A program made the position numbers and the translations under genes. A DNA stretch of 28,879 nt from DASQVO01 sp035640715 (GTDB taxonomy: Bacteria; Actinomycetota; Actinomycetes; Streptosporangiales; Streptosporangiaceae): contig DASQVO010000050.1 in NCBI GenBank assembly GCA_035640715.1, positions 1-28,879 on the forward strand, in the 5' to 3' direction. Positions 1 to 7,239 of this stretch are shown one piece after another. The notes under the pieces are model-generated. The model was given only the letters and a program-made list of their open reading frames with translations, was not told where the DNA came from and did no database searches. The first letter of the stretch is position 1. Each line of letters opens with the position of its first letter.

Positions 1-2078
1 CCGGCCAGCTTCTCCCGGATCTTGCGGCCCAGGTGGTAGGCGAACCACAGGTCGCTGCGCGCGTCCCCGGCCGGCTCCACCGCCTGGTGGTGCCACTGCA
101 GCATCCGCTGGGTGTTGGTGAAGCTGCCGTCCTTCTCGGTATGCGCGGCGGCCGGCAGGAAGAACACCTCGGTGCCGATATCGGCGGTGCGCAGCTCCCC
201 GGTCTCGATCTCCGGGCCGTCTTTCCACCAGGTGGCGGATTCGATCAGCGAGAAGTCCCGCACCACCAGCCAGTCCAGGTTCGCCATGCCCAGCCGCTGC
301 ATGCGGGCGTTGGCCGACCCGACCGCCGGGTTCTCCCCGAACAGGAAGTAGCCCTTGCAGTCCCCGGCGAGCTGGGCCATCACCGTCTCATACGTGCTAT
401 GGCTGCCGGTCAGCCGCGGCAGGTAATCGAAGCAGAAATCGTTGTCCTCGGTCGCCGCCCCGCCCCACCAGGCCTTCAGCAGGCTGACCATGTAGGAACG
501 CATGTTCGCCCAGAAGCCGTTGTCCATCGACTCGGCCTGCACGTAGGCGTCGAGATCCTCGTTCCCGTGCACATGCGGCATCGGCAGGTAGCCCGGGAGC
601 AGGTCGAACAAGGTCGGGATGTCGGTGGATCCCTGGATGGAGGCGTGCCCGCGCAGCGCCAGGATCCCCCCGCCCGGCCGGCCGATGTTGCCCAGCAGCG
701 CCTGCAGGATCGCGCCCGTGCGGATGTACTGAACCCCGACCGTGTGCTGGGTCCAGCCGACGCTGTAGACGAAGGCCGTTGTGCGGTCCGGCCCGGAGTT
801 GCTGGTCAGCAGCTCGCACACCGAGGTGAAGACGTCCGGTGAGATGCCGCAGATCTGCTCGACCATCTCCGGGGTGTAGCGGGAGAAGTGCCGCTTCAGC
901 ACCTGGAAGACGCACCGCGGATGCTGCAGGGTCTCATCCGTGTCGGGCGAGGGATGGGCTGCCGCGCCGCCGGAGCCGTGCGCTTCGCCGCGGCTCGCCT
1001 GGCGCACCCGGCTCTGGCGCTTGCCGTTGCTGCCGGGCCGGTCCCGGCTGCCCGCGGCCGCTCCGACGTCACTCCCCTGGTACCGCCAGGCTTCGAAGTC
1101 GTAGGAACGGTGCTCGCGGTTCAGGCCGGAGAACACCCCGTCCAGGTCCTCGGTGTCGGCGAAGTCCTCGGTGAGGATCGTGGCCGCGTTGGTGTAGGCG
1201 AGCACGTACTCACGGAAGTACTTCTCATTCGCCAGGACGTAGTTGATGATCCCGCCCAGGAACGCGATGTCGGCGCCGGCCCGGATCGGCACATACAGGT
1301 CGGCCAGCGCGCTGGTCCGGCTGAATCGCGGATCGACGTGGATGACCGTCGCGCCCCGCGCCTTGGCCTCCATCACCCACTGGAAGCCCACTGGGTGCGC
1401 TTCGGCCATGTTCGAGCCCTCGATCAGGATGCAGTCAGCGTTCTGCAGGTCCTGCTGGAAGGTCGTGGCGCCGCCGCGGCCGAACGAGGTCCCCAGACCG
1501 GGAACGGTGGAGGAGTGTCAAATACGGGCCTGGTTCTCGATCTGCACCGCGCCCAGCGCGGTGAACAGCTTCTTGATCAGGTAGTTCTCTTCATTGTCCA
1601 GGGTGGCCCCGCCCAGGCTCGCGAACCCCAGCGTCCGCCTGGTCCGCTCCCCCTCGACCTCCCACTGCCAGCCCTGGCGGCGGGCGCCGATCACCCGGTC
1701 GGCGATCATGTCCATCGCGGTGTCCAGGCTGAGCCTCTCCCAGTCCGTGCCGTGCGGCCGGCGGTAAAGAACCTGGTACTGGCGAGCGTCGCCGGTGGTC
1801 AGCTGAAGGCTCGCCGACCCCTTCGGGCACAGCCGCCCCCGGCTCACCGGCGAGTCCGGGTCCCCCTCGATCTGGATGACCTTCTCATCGGCGACGTAGA
1901 CGTTCTGCCCGCAGCCCACCGCACAGTACGGGCACACCGACTTCACCACCTTGTCGGCGGTGGCAACGCGTGGCTGGTGCCTACTGGTCGGGCCGCTCTT
2001 GGTCGCCGCTCCCAGGCCGAGCTTGTCCTGCCCGGTCAGCTGCCGGTAAACCGGCCATCCCTCGATCCACGTGCGCAC
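1..2078 (-). CDS. fdhA: formate dehydrogenase alpha subunit, selenocysteine-containing (3' end outside window)
   Basis: Molybdopterin/tungstopterin oxidoreductase that oxidises formate to CO2. The N-terminus carries the [4Fe-4S] site (SVCPYCAVGCGQ...RLCPKG) and the family opening RTWIEGWPVYRQLTG. The reading frame meets TGA at 1518-1520 exactly where FDH has Cys or Sec (ENQARI-TGA-HSSTVPG), then stays open to base 1; I checked several stretches including 840-1130 and the first 180 bases. A SECIS-like hairpin follows the TGA, so I read it as Sec (residue 187) rather than a stop. About 690 residues are visible of a family usually near 1000. A Gly/Ala/Arg/Ser-rich insert lies around 950-1080, just before the conserved TLQHPRCVFQVLKRHF. 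Start: GTG 2078 has AGGGG 7 nt upstream; a TTG at 2093 and a GTG at 2084 are alternatives. Partner beta/gamma subunits would lie beyond the left edge. Family call firm; Sec decoding inferred. Confidence 0.93.
1489..1520 (-). promoter_or_regulatory. UGA selenocysteine codon with bacterial SECIS-like hairpin
   Basis: After the UGA (1520-1518) there are 18 nt, then a five-base loop GGUCU (1499-1495) closed by a six-pair stem: GUUCCC (1505-1500) with GGGGAC (1494-1489), one pair being U-G. The loop sequence and the 18-nt UGA-to-loop spacing match what I recall of the Escherichia coli fdhF SECIS, which is read by SelB. This supports recoding over termination. The genes for SelA/SelB/selC are not in this window. 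Confidence 0.8.
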
Positions 2079-2093
2079 GTCCACGCCCCTCAA

Positions 2094-2183
2094 TCCCGGC
2101 GATCTAGACGAATCAAGCTAACCACAAGCATTTCCGCGCCAGCCACCGGCCCGGCTGGAAGCCGACGCGACGCCCGCACCTTG
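2094..2183. other. divergent intergenic region between fdhA and the toxin-antitoxin operon
   Basis: Leader and upstream sequence for fdhA (leftward) and for the toxin-antitoxin promoter (rightward). No ORF or RNA gene was recognised. A TCTAGA motif near 2103 echoes the TCTAGAC core of the antitoxin operator at 2209-2222, but its role is unknown. Confidence 0.4.
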
Positions 2184-2222
2184 TTGACAACTCCTGGTTC
2201 CTATCTAGTCTGTCTAGACAGA
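2184..2222 (+). promoter_or_regulatory. promoter with palindromic operator of the toxin-antitoxin operon
   Basis: A perfect TTGACA -35 (2184-2189) is followed 16 nt later by TAGTCT (2206-2211) as a weak -10. A perfect 14-bp palindrome, TCTGTCTAGACAGA (2209-2222), overlaps the -10 and likely start point and ends just before the ribosome binding site GAAGGAAGG (2221-2229). The position is that expected for autorepression by a Phd/YefM antitoxin. The -10 is poor, so the exact start is uncertain. Confidence 0.6.
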
Positions 2223-2237
2223 AGGAAGGTGACGTTC

Positions 2238-2492
2238 ATGCGCTGGCAGGTCCAGGAAGCGAAGCAACGGTTCAGTGAAGTGCTGCGCCGGGCACACTCA
2301 GAGGGTCCCCAGATCGTCACCCGCCACGGTGAGGAGGTTGCCGTGATCATCGACAGCGCCGAGTGGCACAAGCTGGCCGGGGACACAGCCGACTTCAAGG
2401 ACTACCTGCGTGCGGGGCCGCCGTTCGCCGATCTCGACCTGAGCCGGGCTGGTGACCTGCCCCGTGAGATCGACTGGGAGCCGGCTGAGTGA
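2238..2492 (+). CDS. Phd/YefM-family antitoxin
   Basis: An 84-residue antitoxin. The N-terminus MRWQVQEAKQRFSEVLRRA, followed by QIVTRHGEEVAVIIDSAEWHKL, is the Phd/YefM DNA-binding fold; the C-terminal tail from about residue 55 (acidic and proline-containing) should wrap the toxin. The start is ATG 2238, with GAAGGAAGG 8 nt upstream. An open frame extends upstream through the fdhA shadow, but nothing there resembles protein of this family. The stop overlaps the toxin start as GTGA, so the two are translationally coupled. It probably represses its own promoter through the palindrome at 2209-2222. Confidence 0.92.
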   Translation: MRWQVQEAKQRFSEVLRRAHSEGPQIVTRHGEEVAVIIDSAEWHKLAGDTADFKDYLRAGPPFADLDLSRAGDLPREIDWEPAE

Positions 2493-2911
2493 GCTACCTG
2501 CTCGACACGAACGTCATCTCTGAGCTCCGCAAGCGCACCCCAAACCACGCGGTGACCACATGGTTCGACGCCACGCCATCATCCGGGCTCTTTCTCAGCT
2601 GCCTCACCATCGGGGAGATCCGCTGCTGTATCGAGCGGTTGCGGCGCAAGGATGACGCACAGGCGCTGGCCATCGAGCACTGGCTGACCGGCTTGCGCAC
2701 CATCTACCGGGACCGCATCACGGCGATCGACGCCGATATCACAGAAGTATGGGGCCGCCTCAACGTCACACAACAGCTGCCCGTGGTGGACGGGCTTCTG
2801 GCGGCCACGGCTCTCTCCCGGGACTGGACGCTCGTGACCCGCAACACGGCCGACTTCGCCCACTGCGGTGTGTGCCTGCTCAATCCGTGGGACGGTGCGA
2901 CCGCGCGCTAA
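2489..2911 (+). CDS. vapC: VapC-like PIN-domain toxin
   Basis: A 140-residue PIN-domain ribonuclease, toxin of the pair. The metal-binding acidic residues are visible: D6 (LLDTN), E43 (IGEI), D101 (VVDGLLAATA), and N119/D122 (VTRNTADF). Length and motif order fit VapC. The start GTG overlaps the antitoxin stop by 4 bp. Pairing of a PIN toxin with a Phd/YefM-type antitoxin is a known combination. Targets in the family are tRNA or rRNA sites; the target here cannot be read from sequence. All catalytic acids are intact, so it should be active. Confidence 0.92.
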   Translation: MSYLLDTNVISELRKRTPNHAVTTWFDATPSSGLFLSCLTIGEIRCCIERLRRKDDAQALAIEHWLTGLRTIYRDRITAIDADITEVWGRLNVTQQLPVVDGLLAATALSRDWTLVTRNTADFAHCGVCLLNPWDGATAR

Positions 2912-2958
2912 GCGCAGCATCCCGCTGGGCTGTCAGTGCCGGATGGCAGACTGCCGGC

Positions 2959-3543
2959 ATGGCCGGATCAGATCCTCACGCAGACCTTCACCGCTACCTG
3001 CAAGCCGCTCGCGAGGCCGTGATGTGGAAGCTGGACGGGCTCTCTGAGTACGACATCCGCCGCCCGATGACGCCGACCGGCACCAACCTGCTGGGGCTGA
3101 CCAAGCACCTGGCCTGCATTGAGCTGGGCTACTTCGGGGAAACCTTCGGGCGGCCGTTCGGGGAGCCGCTGCCCTGGTCCGAGGGCGAGCCCAACTCGGA
3201 TATGTGGGCGACCGCCGGTGAGTCGCGCGAGCAGATCGTCGGGCTGTACCGGCGGGCGTGGCAGCACTCGGACGCGACAATCGGCACGCTGGCGCTGGAT
3301 GCGGCCGGCCAGGTGCCGTGGTGGCCGGACAGCCGGAACCCGGTGACGTTGCACCAGATCCTGGTCCATGTGATCGCCGAGACTGACCGGCACGCCGGCC
3401 ACGCCGATATTGTCCGGGAACTCATCGACGGGGCCGCCGGGCTGCGGGAGAGCAATACCAGCATGCCCCCGGACGACCGCACGTGGTGGGAGAACTACCG
3501 GAGCCAGGTGGAGCGCGCGGCGCAGGAAGCCAGCCGCAGCTGA
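2959..3543 (+). CDS. DinB-like DUF664 family protein
   Basis: A 194-residue four-helix-bundle protein of the DinB/DUF664 superfamily, which includes mycothiol- and bacillithiol-dependent thiol transferases. The metal-binding histidines of the fold fit H50 (LTKHLACIELGY) and H145/H148 (ETDRHAGHADIVREL). Other family marks are the PMTPTGTNLLGLTKHL stretch and the WWENYR end. ATG 2959 is the first good start; the ribosome binding site is weak. The gene follows vapC by 47 bp on the same strand and may be an independent unit. The next reading frame after its TGA, in the same phase, is a PadR regulator without its N-terminus. Substrate unknown. Confidence 0.85.
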   Translation: MAGSDPHADLHRYLQAAREAVMWKLDGLSEYDIRRPMTPTGTNLLGLTKHLACIELGYFGETFGRPFGEPLPWSEGEPNSDMWATAGESREQIVGLYRRAWQHSDATIGTLALDAAGQVPWWPDSRNPVTLHQILVHVIAETDRHAGHADIVRELIDGAAGLRESNTSMPPDDRTWWENYRSQVERAAQEASRS

Positions 3544-4131
3544 GGACTTCTCGACAAGGGGCCCCGGCACGGCTACCGGCTGGCGAAGGAGTTCGAGGCT
3601 GTCGTCGGGCCCGGCTGGGGGTCCCTGAACCTCGGCAACCTCCAGCAGGTCCTCGACCGGCTGGGCAAGCAGAACCTCATCGTCTCCAAGCCCTCGCTGC
3701 AGCCGGGCCAGCCCGATCGCGTCGTGCACCGCATCACCACCGACGGACGCCGGGCCCTGGACGACTGGTTGTTCGAGTCGTCGGTCAGGACCGCTGGATT
3801 CCGGAACGATTTCATCCTCCGCGTCATGGTCGCCGCTACCCGCAGCCCCGATGACGTGCGCGCGGTCTGCCGCATCCAGCAGGACGCCCGGATCGCCGAG
3901 CTGCACACCCTGCAGGAACTGCGCGAGACTCACCGCGACGACCCGATCGCGGCGCTCACCCTCGAAGCCGCGATCCTGCACACCAACGCCGGCTTGCAGC
4001 TGATCGACATCTCCGACCAGCGCGCCGACGAGCTCGACATCTCCGCGCTCACGGCCAGCTTGACCGGTGGTGAGACCACGGCGGATCAGCTCTACAAACC
4101 GGGCCGGGACCGTCGCCGAGCCGTCGGCTGA
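3544..4131 (+). pseudogene. PadR-family transcriptional regulator, 5' end missing
   Basis: In-frame sequence directly after the DinB stop reads GLLDKGPRHGYRLAKEFEAV, then WGSLNLGNLQQVLDRLGKQ, VHRITTDGRRALDDWL and a helical C-terminal region, which is the PadR winged helix plus dimerisation domain. Normal PadR proteins begin about ten residues earlier (an M-x-ALLGLL-type start), and that part is absent: the codon before GLL is the DinB stop TGA (3541-3543). The only usual start codon in frame is GTG at 3724, which would lose most of the DNA-binding domain. I therefore call it a 5'-truncated gene, probably from a deletion that joined it to the DinB gene. Translation by reinitiation at a non-standard codon cannot be excluded. 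Confidence 0.75.
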
Positions 4132-4144
4132 CACCCCTGCCTTC

Positions 4145-4315
4145 CTATCTTCCCGCAAGGCATTTCGCGCACCGGTAAGTATGCAGGTTGCGGGCCTGCT
4201 GAGTCACCCACCCGCCAGTCGGGATCTCGGCGTCCCTAGCACGGTCGGACCGGACGAGCAAGGCGAGCCAGCCGAACACGCGGAGCACCGCCAGGTAGAC
4301 GAGACGTAGCGACAT
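4145..4315 (-). pseudogene. transposase/integrase N-terminal stub
   Basis: A 56-codon frame starts MSLRLVYLAVLRVFGWLA and continues RSDRARDAEI, matching from memory the conserved opening of actinobacterial rve-type integrases/transposases (MxLRLxYLxx...SDRAKDxEILxLRHQ). Similarity stops right after DAEI; the last 26 residues are unrelated and the frame ends at TAG 4145-4147. The DDE catalytic region is absent. It is best read as a remnant left after deletion or recombination, and it marks this patch as a past insertion site. Confidence 0.7.
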
Positions 4316-4366
4316 GAGTACTTAAAGTGCCTGGCTTTGAGGCGCTCGGCTTACGTCGAGGGACCA

Positions 4367-4534
4367 TCAGCTTGCTTCGAGGTAGTGCTCAAGCGCCTCG
4401 CGTGCCAGCGCAGACAGGCTCTTGCCCTCGGCGGCGGCGCGCTGCTCGGCCCGCTCGCGGATCGCCTCCGGCACCCGGAACTGCACCCGCGGCGAATGAA
4501 CCGACCCGCCGGACAGCGACTTGCGCCCCGGCAC
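4367..4534 (-). CDS. ribbon-helix-helix (CopG/Arc-type) antitoxin-like protein
   Basis: A 55-residue frame: the N-terminus MPGRKSLSGGSVHSPRVQ leads into FRVPEAIRERAEQRAAAEGK and SLSALAREALEHYLEAS. This is a ribbon-helix-helix DNA-binding unit: a short beta strand (VQFRVP), helix A, a GKS turn, then helix B. GTG 4534 is the only start after in-frame stops at 4546 and 4558; no strong ribosome binding site is seen. Such proteins are usually antitoxins with a toxin directly downstream, but here the downstream DNA holds only the transposase stub at 4145-4315, so it appears to be an orphan. Confidence 0.72.
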   Translation of the reverse strand: MPGRKSLSGGSVHSPRVQFRVPEAIRERAEQRAAAEGKSLSALAREALEHYLEAS

Positions 4535-4710
4535 CGGGATACACTACCGGCAGCGTCAAACGGCGTCTCCCCCTTGCGGGAGCCTGTTCTGCTCGAAGCC
4601 GGCGGTAGCCGCGCGCATTCGCCTGTAAACCCAGTTCTTCATCAAGCCCACCCATAGACGCACAGAACAGATACATACTCGGCTTCCAAAAAGAGCTTAG
4701 ACTCGAACAT

Positions 4711-4743
4711 TTGTCAAGGATGTAACTGTCCGTTAATACGGAC
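4711..4743 (+). promoter_or_regulatory. candidate promoter overlapped by an inverted repeat
   Basis: TTGTCA (4711-4716), a 17-bp spacer and TAATAC (4734-4739) resemble a sigma-70-type promoter with a weak -10. The inverted repeat GTCCGT-TAAT-ACGGAC (4728-4743) covers the -10, as an operator would. The surrounding 4660-4740 is clearly more AT-rich than the rest of the window. The next credible gene in this direction is DUF3099, about 290 bp away. Prediction only. Confidence 0.4.
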
Positions 4744-5004
4744 GTGACGCCACAAAGAGGGCTGCAAGCGCCGGGGCAGCGCGCGGGCGTGGCAGCGATG
4801 GCGCGCCCGGGAGGCCGGACGCCAGGTGTTCCGGTTCCGCGATGCGGGAAGGTACGAAGCGAAAATGTGACCTCCGGCCAGGCCGGAACGCCGCGTCAAA
4901 TACCGAATGTAACAAGTGTCTCGTTTTGCCCCGAGAGGCGCCGGGTAGCGCAGGGCAGGCCGGTTCCCGGGCAGCGCAATCGGCGAGGGAGGAGAGGCAC
5001 GCTG
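4744..5004. other. intergenic region upstream of DUF3099 gene
   Basis: About 260 bases between the candidate promoter and the DUF3099 gene. Open frames exist on both strands, but their translations are arginine/glycine/proline-rich with no family likeness, so I call none. It may be a long 5' leader. No RNA family was recognised. Confidence 0.35.
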
Positions 5005-5035
5005 GTGACCGGAAACGAGGCACGCTGGTGACCGG
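4994..5035 (+). repeat. tandem duplication across the DUF3099 start
   Basis: The 19-bp unit beginning GAGGCACGCTGG occurs at 4994-5012 and 5017-5035 (offset 23). Each copy carries its own ribosome-binding-like GAGG and a GTG. The first GTG (5005) opens an eight-codon frame that ends in TGA at 5029-5031, overlapping the real start at 5028. Confidence 0.85.
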
Positions 5036-5270
5036 GAAGGGAGACGGTGGCACGGCCAGCGAAGCGGGGCCGCCGCCGCCGCGGCGGGACAAGCGCCTCT
5101 ACTTCGTGCTCATGGCGATCTGCATCGGCTTGTTCGTCATCGCCTGGGCGGTCGTGGAGCGGTATTCGGTGACCGCGGCCGTCATCATCTCGGCTGCCGC
5201 GCTGGTGATCCCCCCGTTCGCCGCGATCATCGCGAACGCCGCCAGCGCCACGGACCGCCGGCGCCCGTAA
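5028..5270 (+). CDS. DUF3099 small membrane protein
   Basis: An 80-residue protein with two predicted membrane helices: LYFVLMAICIGLFVIAWAVV and TAAVIISAAALVIPPFAAII. These are preceded by a cytoplasmic Pro/Arg patch (PPPPRRDKR) and followed by a short polar tail. The helices and the VIPPFAAIIAN ending match the actinobacterial DUF3099 family, whose function is not known. The start GTG 5028 has GAGG 7 nt upstream. A 23-bp tandem duplication puts a second, out-of-frame copy of this start region at 5005; that copy encodes an eight-codon frame whose TGA overlaps GTG 5028. Confidence 0.8.
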   Translation: MTGKGDGGTASEAGPPPPRRDKRLYFVLMAICIGLFVIAWAVVERYSVTAAVIISAAALVIPPFAAIIANAASATDRRRP

Positions 5271-5317
5271 CGGCTTCCGTGCCACCGGCCGCCGGCGCCC
5301 GTAACGGCTTCCGTGCC
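5255..5317. repeat. 29-bp direct repeat between convergent genes
   Basis: A perfect 29-bp unit occurs at 5255-5283 and 5289-5317, separated by 5 bp. The first copy contains the stop codon of the DUF3099 gene. The unit includes the palindromic core GCCGGC. It lies between the convergent DUF3099 and DUF1360 genes and could fold, but I see no clear intrinsic terminator. Confidence 0.85.
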
Positions 5318-5341
5318 GCTGGGCGCCGACGGCGGGCGCAG

Positions 5342-5872
5342 TCAGCTGGCGTGCTGCTCCGCGTACGCGTAGGCCAGCTGGAGGAAGTCCGATCCGGCCA
5401 GCACCGCCAGGGTCGTCGCCGCGAGCCTGGTGGTCCGCGGCATGAGGACGTGCCCGGCCGTGAAGCCCGTCGCCACCCACATCCCGACACAGAATGGGCA
5501 GCTGATCAGCTCGCCGACGGTCTTGCGCCGGCCACCGTCGCGAACCTCCTCTGCCAGCTCAGCAGGGCCGGACGTGCCCTCGAACACGGTGAACGGGACG
5601 CGCAGGGGGCTCGTCACCGGATCCTTGGCGATGAGCCTGCTCAGCTTGTGCGTGGCGATGGCTGTCAGCACCGTGTCCCACGGTCCCACCCGCTCCGGCA
5701 GGCTGGTGCCCGTCAGCCGGATCACCCCGGCGATGGCGGCGACCACCCCGCCGTAGACCGACATGGCGGTGGCGTAGCCGCCAAGCGGGAAGTCCTCGCC
5801 GTGCGCGTACTCCTCCTGCTGTCGGCGCCAGCTTCGGCTGACGCGTTCCTTCAATGTCATGAGTTCCGGCAT
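5342..5872 (-). CDS. DUF1360 family membrane-associated protein
   Basis: A 176-residue protein. The first third is polar (MPELMTLKERV...RRQQEEYAHGEDFPLGGY), then hydrophobic segments follow: MSVYGGVVAAIAGVI, a TAIATHKLSRLIAKDPVTSPLRVPFT core, the SCPFCVGMWVATG motif with a Cys pair, and a C-terminal hydrophobic helix ending AYAEQHAS. The HKLSRLxxKDxVTSPLRxPF and CPFCxGMW signatures are those of DUF1360, whose function is unknown. I chose ATG 5872; ATG 5860 is also possible. The open frame extends upstream, but that part is low-complexity and crosses a tandem repeat. Confidence 0.8.
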   Translation of the reverse strand: MPELMTLKERVSRSWRRQQEEYAHGEDFPLGGYATAMSVYGGVVAAIAGVIRLTGTSLPERVGPWDTVLTAIATHKLSRLIAKDPVTSPLRVPFTVFEGTSGPAELAEEVRDGGRRKTVGELISCPFCVGMWVATGFTAGHVLMPRTTRLAATTLAVLAGSDFLQLAYAYAEQHAS

Positions 5873-5897
5873 AGCGGTGCAAATACCCATGCCGGGC

Positions 5898-5937
5898 CGA
5901 CCCATGCGCAGCAGGTGCGACCCATGCGCGGCAGGTG
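5898..5937. repeat. 20-bp tandem duplication upstream of DUF1360 gene
   Basis: Two adjacent 20-bp copies (5898-5917 and 5918-5937) differ at one base. They sit in the roughly 170-bp region between the divergent DUF1360 (-) and DUF2795 (+) genes. Confidence 0.8.
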
Positions 5938-6041
5938 CAGGGGGCAGCAGGTGTAGGGCAGGCGCCGGCGGGTAGCGGGCCGCGGTCGTGTGGTCCAGAG
6001 ACATAGGGGCTTGCGGCAACGACAAGCAAGGAGGACACGAC

Positions 6042-6251
6042 ATGGCACAGGCAGAGTTCATCAAGGTGCAGAAGTTCCTGTCCGGCATGGATTACCCGGC
6101 CAGCAAGCAGCAGCTCATCGACCACGCCCGCAGCAAGAAGGCGGACAAGGACGTGCTCGAGGCGCTGGAGAGCCTGCCGGACCGCGAATACGACGGCCCC
6201 AACGCGGTGAGCAAGGCCATCGCGCAGGTCACGTCCGGTGCACGCGGCTAG
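6042..6251 (+). CDS. DUF2795 family small protein
   Basis: A 69-residue soluble protein. The segment KVQKFLSGMDYPASKQQLID, then A-x-S-K-K-A-D-K-D-V-L-E-A-L-E-S-LPDREYDGPNAVSKAI, is the DUF2795 signature, a family of small helical proteins common in actinomycetes and of unknown function. The start is clear: AAGGAGG at 6028-6034 lies 7 nt before ATG 6042, the strongest ribosome binding site in this part of the window. It converges with the UXS-like gene, 10 bp apart, with no obvious terminator between them. Confidence 0.88.
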   Translation: MAQAEFIKVQKFLSGMDYPASKQQLIDHARSKKADKDVLEALESLPDREYDGPNAVSKAIAQVTSGARG

Positions 6252-6261
6252 CGGCTAGACC

Positions 6262-7239
6262 CTAGACCTCTACCCGTGACTCCGGTACCCGTGGCTCCGG
6301 CGCGCCTAGCTCAGCCCTGAACCAGGCGATGGTGCGCCGGAGCCCCTCGGCGGGGGCGATCCGCGGACGCCAGCCCAGCCGCTCGGCGGCAAGACGGGTG
6401 TCGGGGCAGCGCACCGACGGGTCGTCCTGCGGTCGCTCCACGTGGCACACGGGCGAGGCCGACCCCGTCAGGTCACGGATCAGCAGCGCGAGGTCCGTGA
6501 CCGAGAGCTCGACCGGGTTGCCGATGTTGACCGGGCCCGGGAAGTCGCTGCGGGCCAGCGCGAGGATGCCCCGCACGGTGTCGTCCACATAGCAGATCGA
6601 GCGGGTCTGTGAGCCGTCCCCGGCGACGGTGAGCGGCTCGCCCGTGAGTGCCTGCCGGATGAACGTGGGCACCACGCGGCCGTCGCAGGGCCGCATCCGG
6701 GGGCCGTAGGTGTTGAAGATCCGCACGATTCCCGTGTCGGCTCCATGCGCGGTGCGGAATGCGGTCGTCAGCGCCTCCGCGTAGCGCTTGGCCTCGTCGT
6801 ACACGCTGCGCGGCCCGATGGGGTTGACGTTCCCCCAGTACGACTCCTGCTGCGGGTGCTGCAGCGGGTCGCCGTACACCTCGCTGGTCGAGGCGAGCAC
6901 GAATCGCGCACCCGCCCGCTGGGCGAGCTCGATGGCGTGCAGCGTCCCGGCACTGCCGGCCTGCAGTGTCTCCACCGGCAGCCTCAGGTAGTCGGCCGGG
7001 GACGCGGCAGACGCAAGGTGCAGGACGAGGTCCACGCGGCCGGGTACGTGCACTCCGGCGGTCAGGTCACAGTCCACGGACTCGAAGCCCGGCCGCCCGG
7101 CAAGCGATGAGATGTTGCGGGGACTTCCGGTGACGAAATTGTCCAGGCAGACAACGGACACCCCCTGGTTGAGCAGCATCTCGCAGACGTGGGAGCCGAG
7201 GAAGCCGGCGCCGCCGGTTACCACCGCACGCCGGATCAC
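6262..7239 (-). CDS. NAD-dependent nucleotide-sugar epimerase/decarboxylase (UDP-glucuronate decarboxylase-like)
   Basis: A 325-residue extended short-chain dehydrogenase. The Rossmann motif TGGAGFLG is at 8-15, the ASTSEVYGDP segment at 116-125, and the catalytic Y147-xxx-K151 in SVYDEAKRYAEAL; RIFNTYGPRM and the Y-V-D-D-T region follow. The segment STSEVYGDPLQHPQ followed by ESYWGNVNPIGPRS is typical of UDP-glucuronic acid decarboxylases (UDP-xylose synthases), the closest match I can see by eye; a dTDP-glucose 4,6-dehydratase-like or epimerase role is possible. Start GTG 7239 overlaps the GT9 stop as GTGA. It is the last gene of the glycan operon and probably supplies a nucleotide sugar to it. 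HldD-type epimerase activity cannot be assigned from sequence. Confidence 0.85.
   Translation of the reverse strand: MIRRAVVTGGAGFLGSHVCEMLLNQGVSVVCLDNFVTGSPRNISSLAGRPGFESVDCDLTAGVHVPGRVDLVLHLASAASPADYLRLPVETLQAGSAGTLHAIELAQRAGARFVLASTSEVYGDPLQHPQQESYWGNVNPIGPRSVYDEAKRYAEALTTAFRTAHGADTGIVRIFNTYGPRMRPCDGRVVPTFIRQALTGEPLTVAGDGSQTRSICYVDDTVRGILALARSDFPGPVNIGNPVELSVTDLALLIRDLTGSASPVCHVERPQDDPSVRCPDTRLAAERLGWRPRIAPAEGLRRTIAWFRAELGAPEPRVPESRVEV

Noticed and set aside
397..915. 172-codon minus-strand frame inside fdhA
   Set aside because: It is the wrong phase of the same strand: the fdhA frame through here carries the conserved TLQHPRCVFQVLKRHF and GNIGRPGGGILALRGHAS blocks.
33..2237. Long plus-strand open frames opposite fdhA (to about 500 codons)
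   Set aside because: They are antisense shadows of the formate dehydrogenase frame; their translations are Arg/Pro/Val-rich with no family motif. Only the final 84 codons (from ATG 2238) are a real gene.
3541..3543. DinB stop TGA as a second selenocysteine codon producing a DinB-PadR fusion
   Set aside because: No GGUCU-type hairpin follows at the right distance, and the position corresponds to no catalytic Cys in either family.
4389..4676. 95-codon minus-strand frame MYLFCASMGG...
   Set aside because: It overlaps the ribbon-helix-helix gene in another phase, and its translation is Arg/Ala-rich without a recognisable fold.
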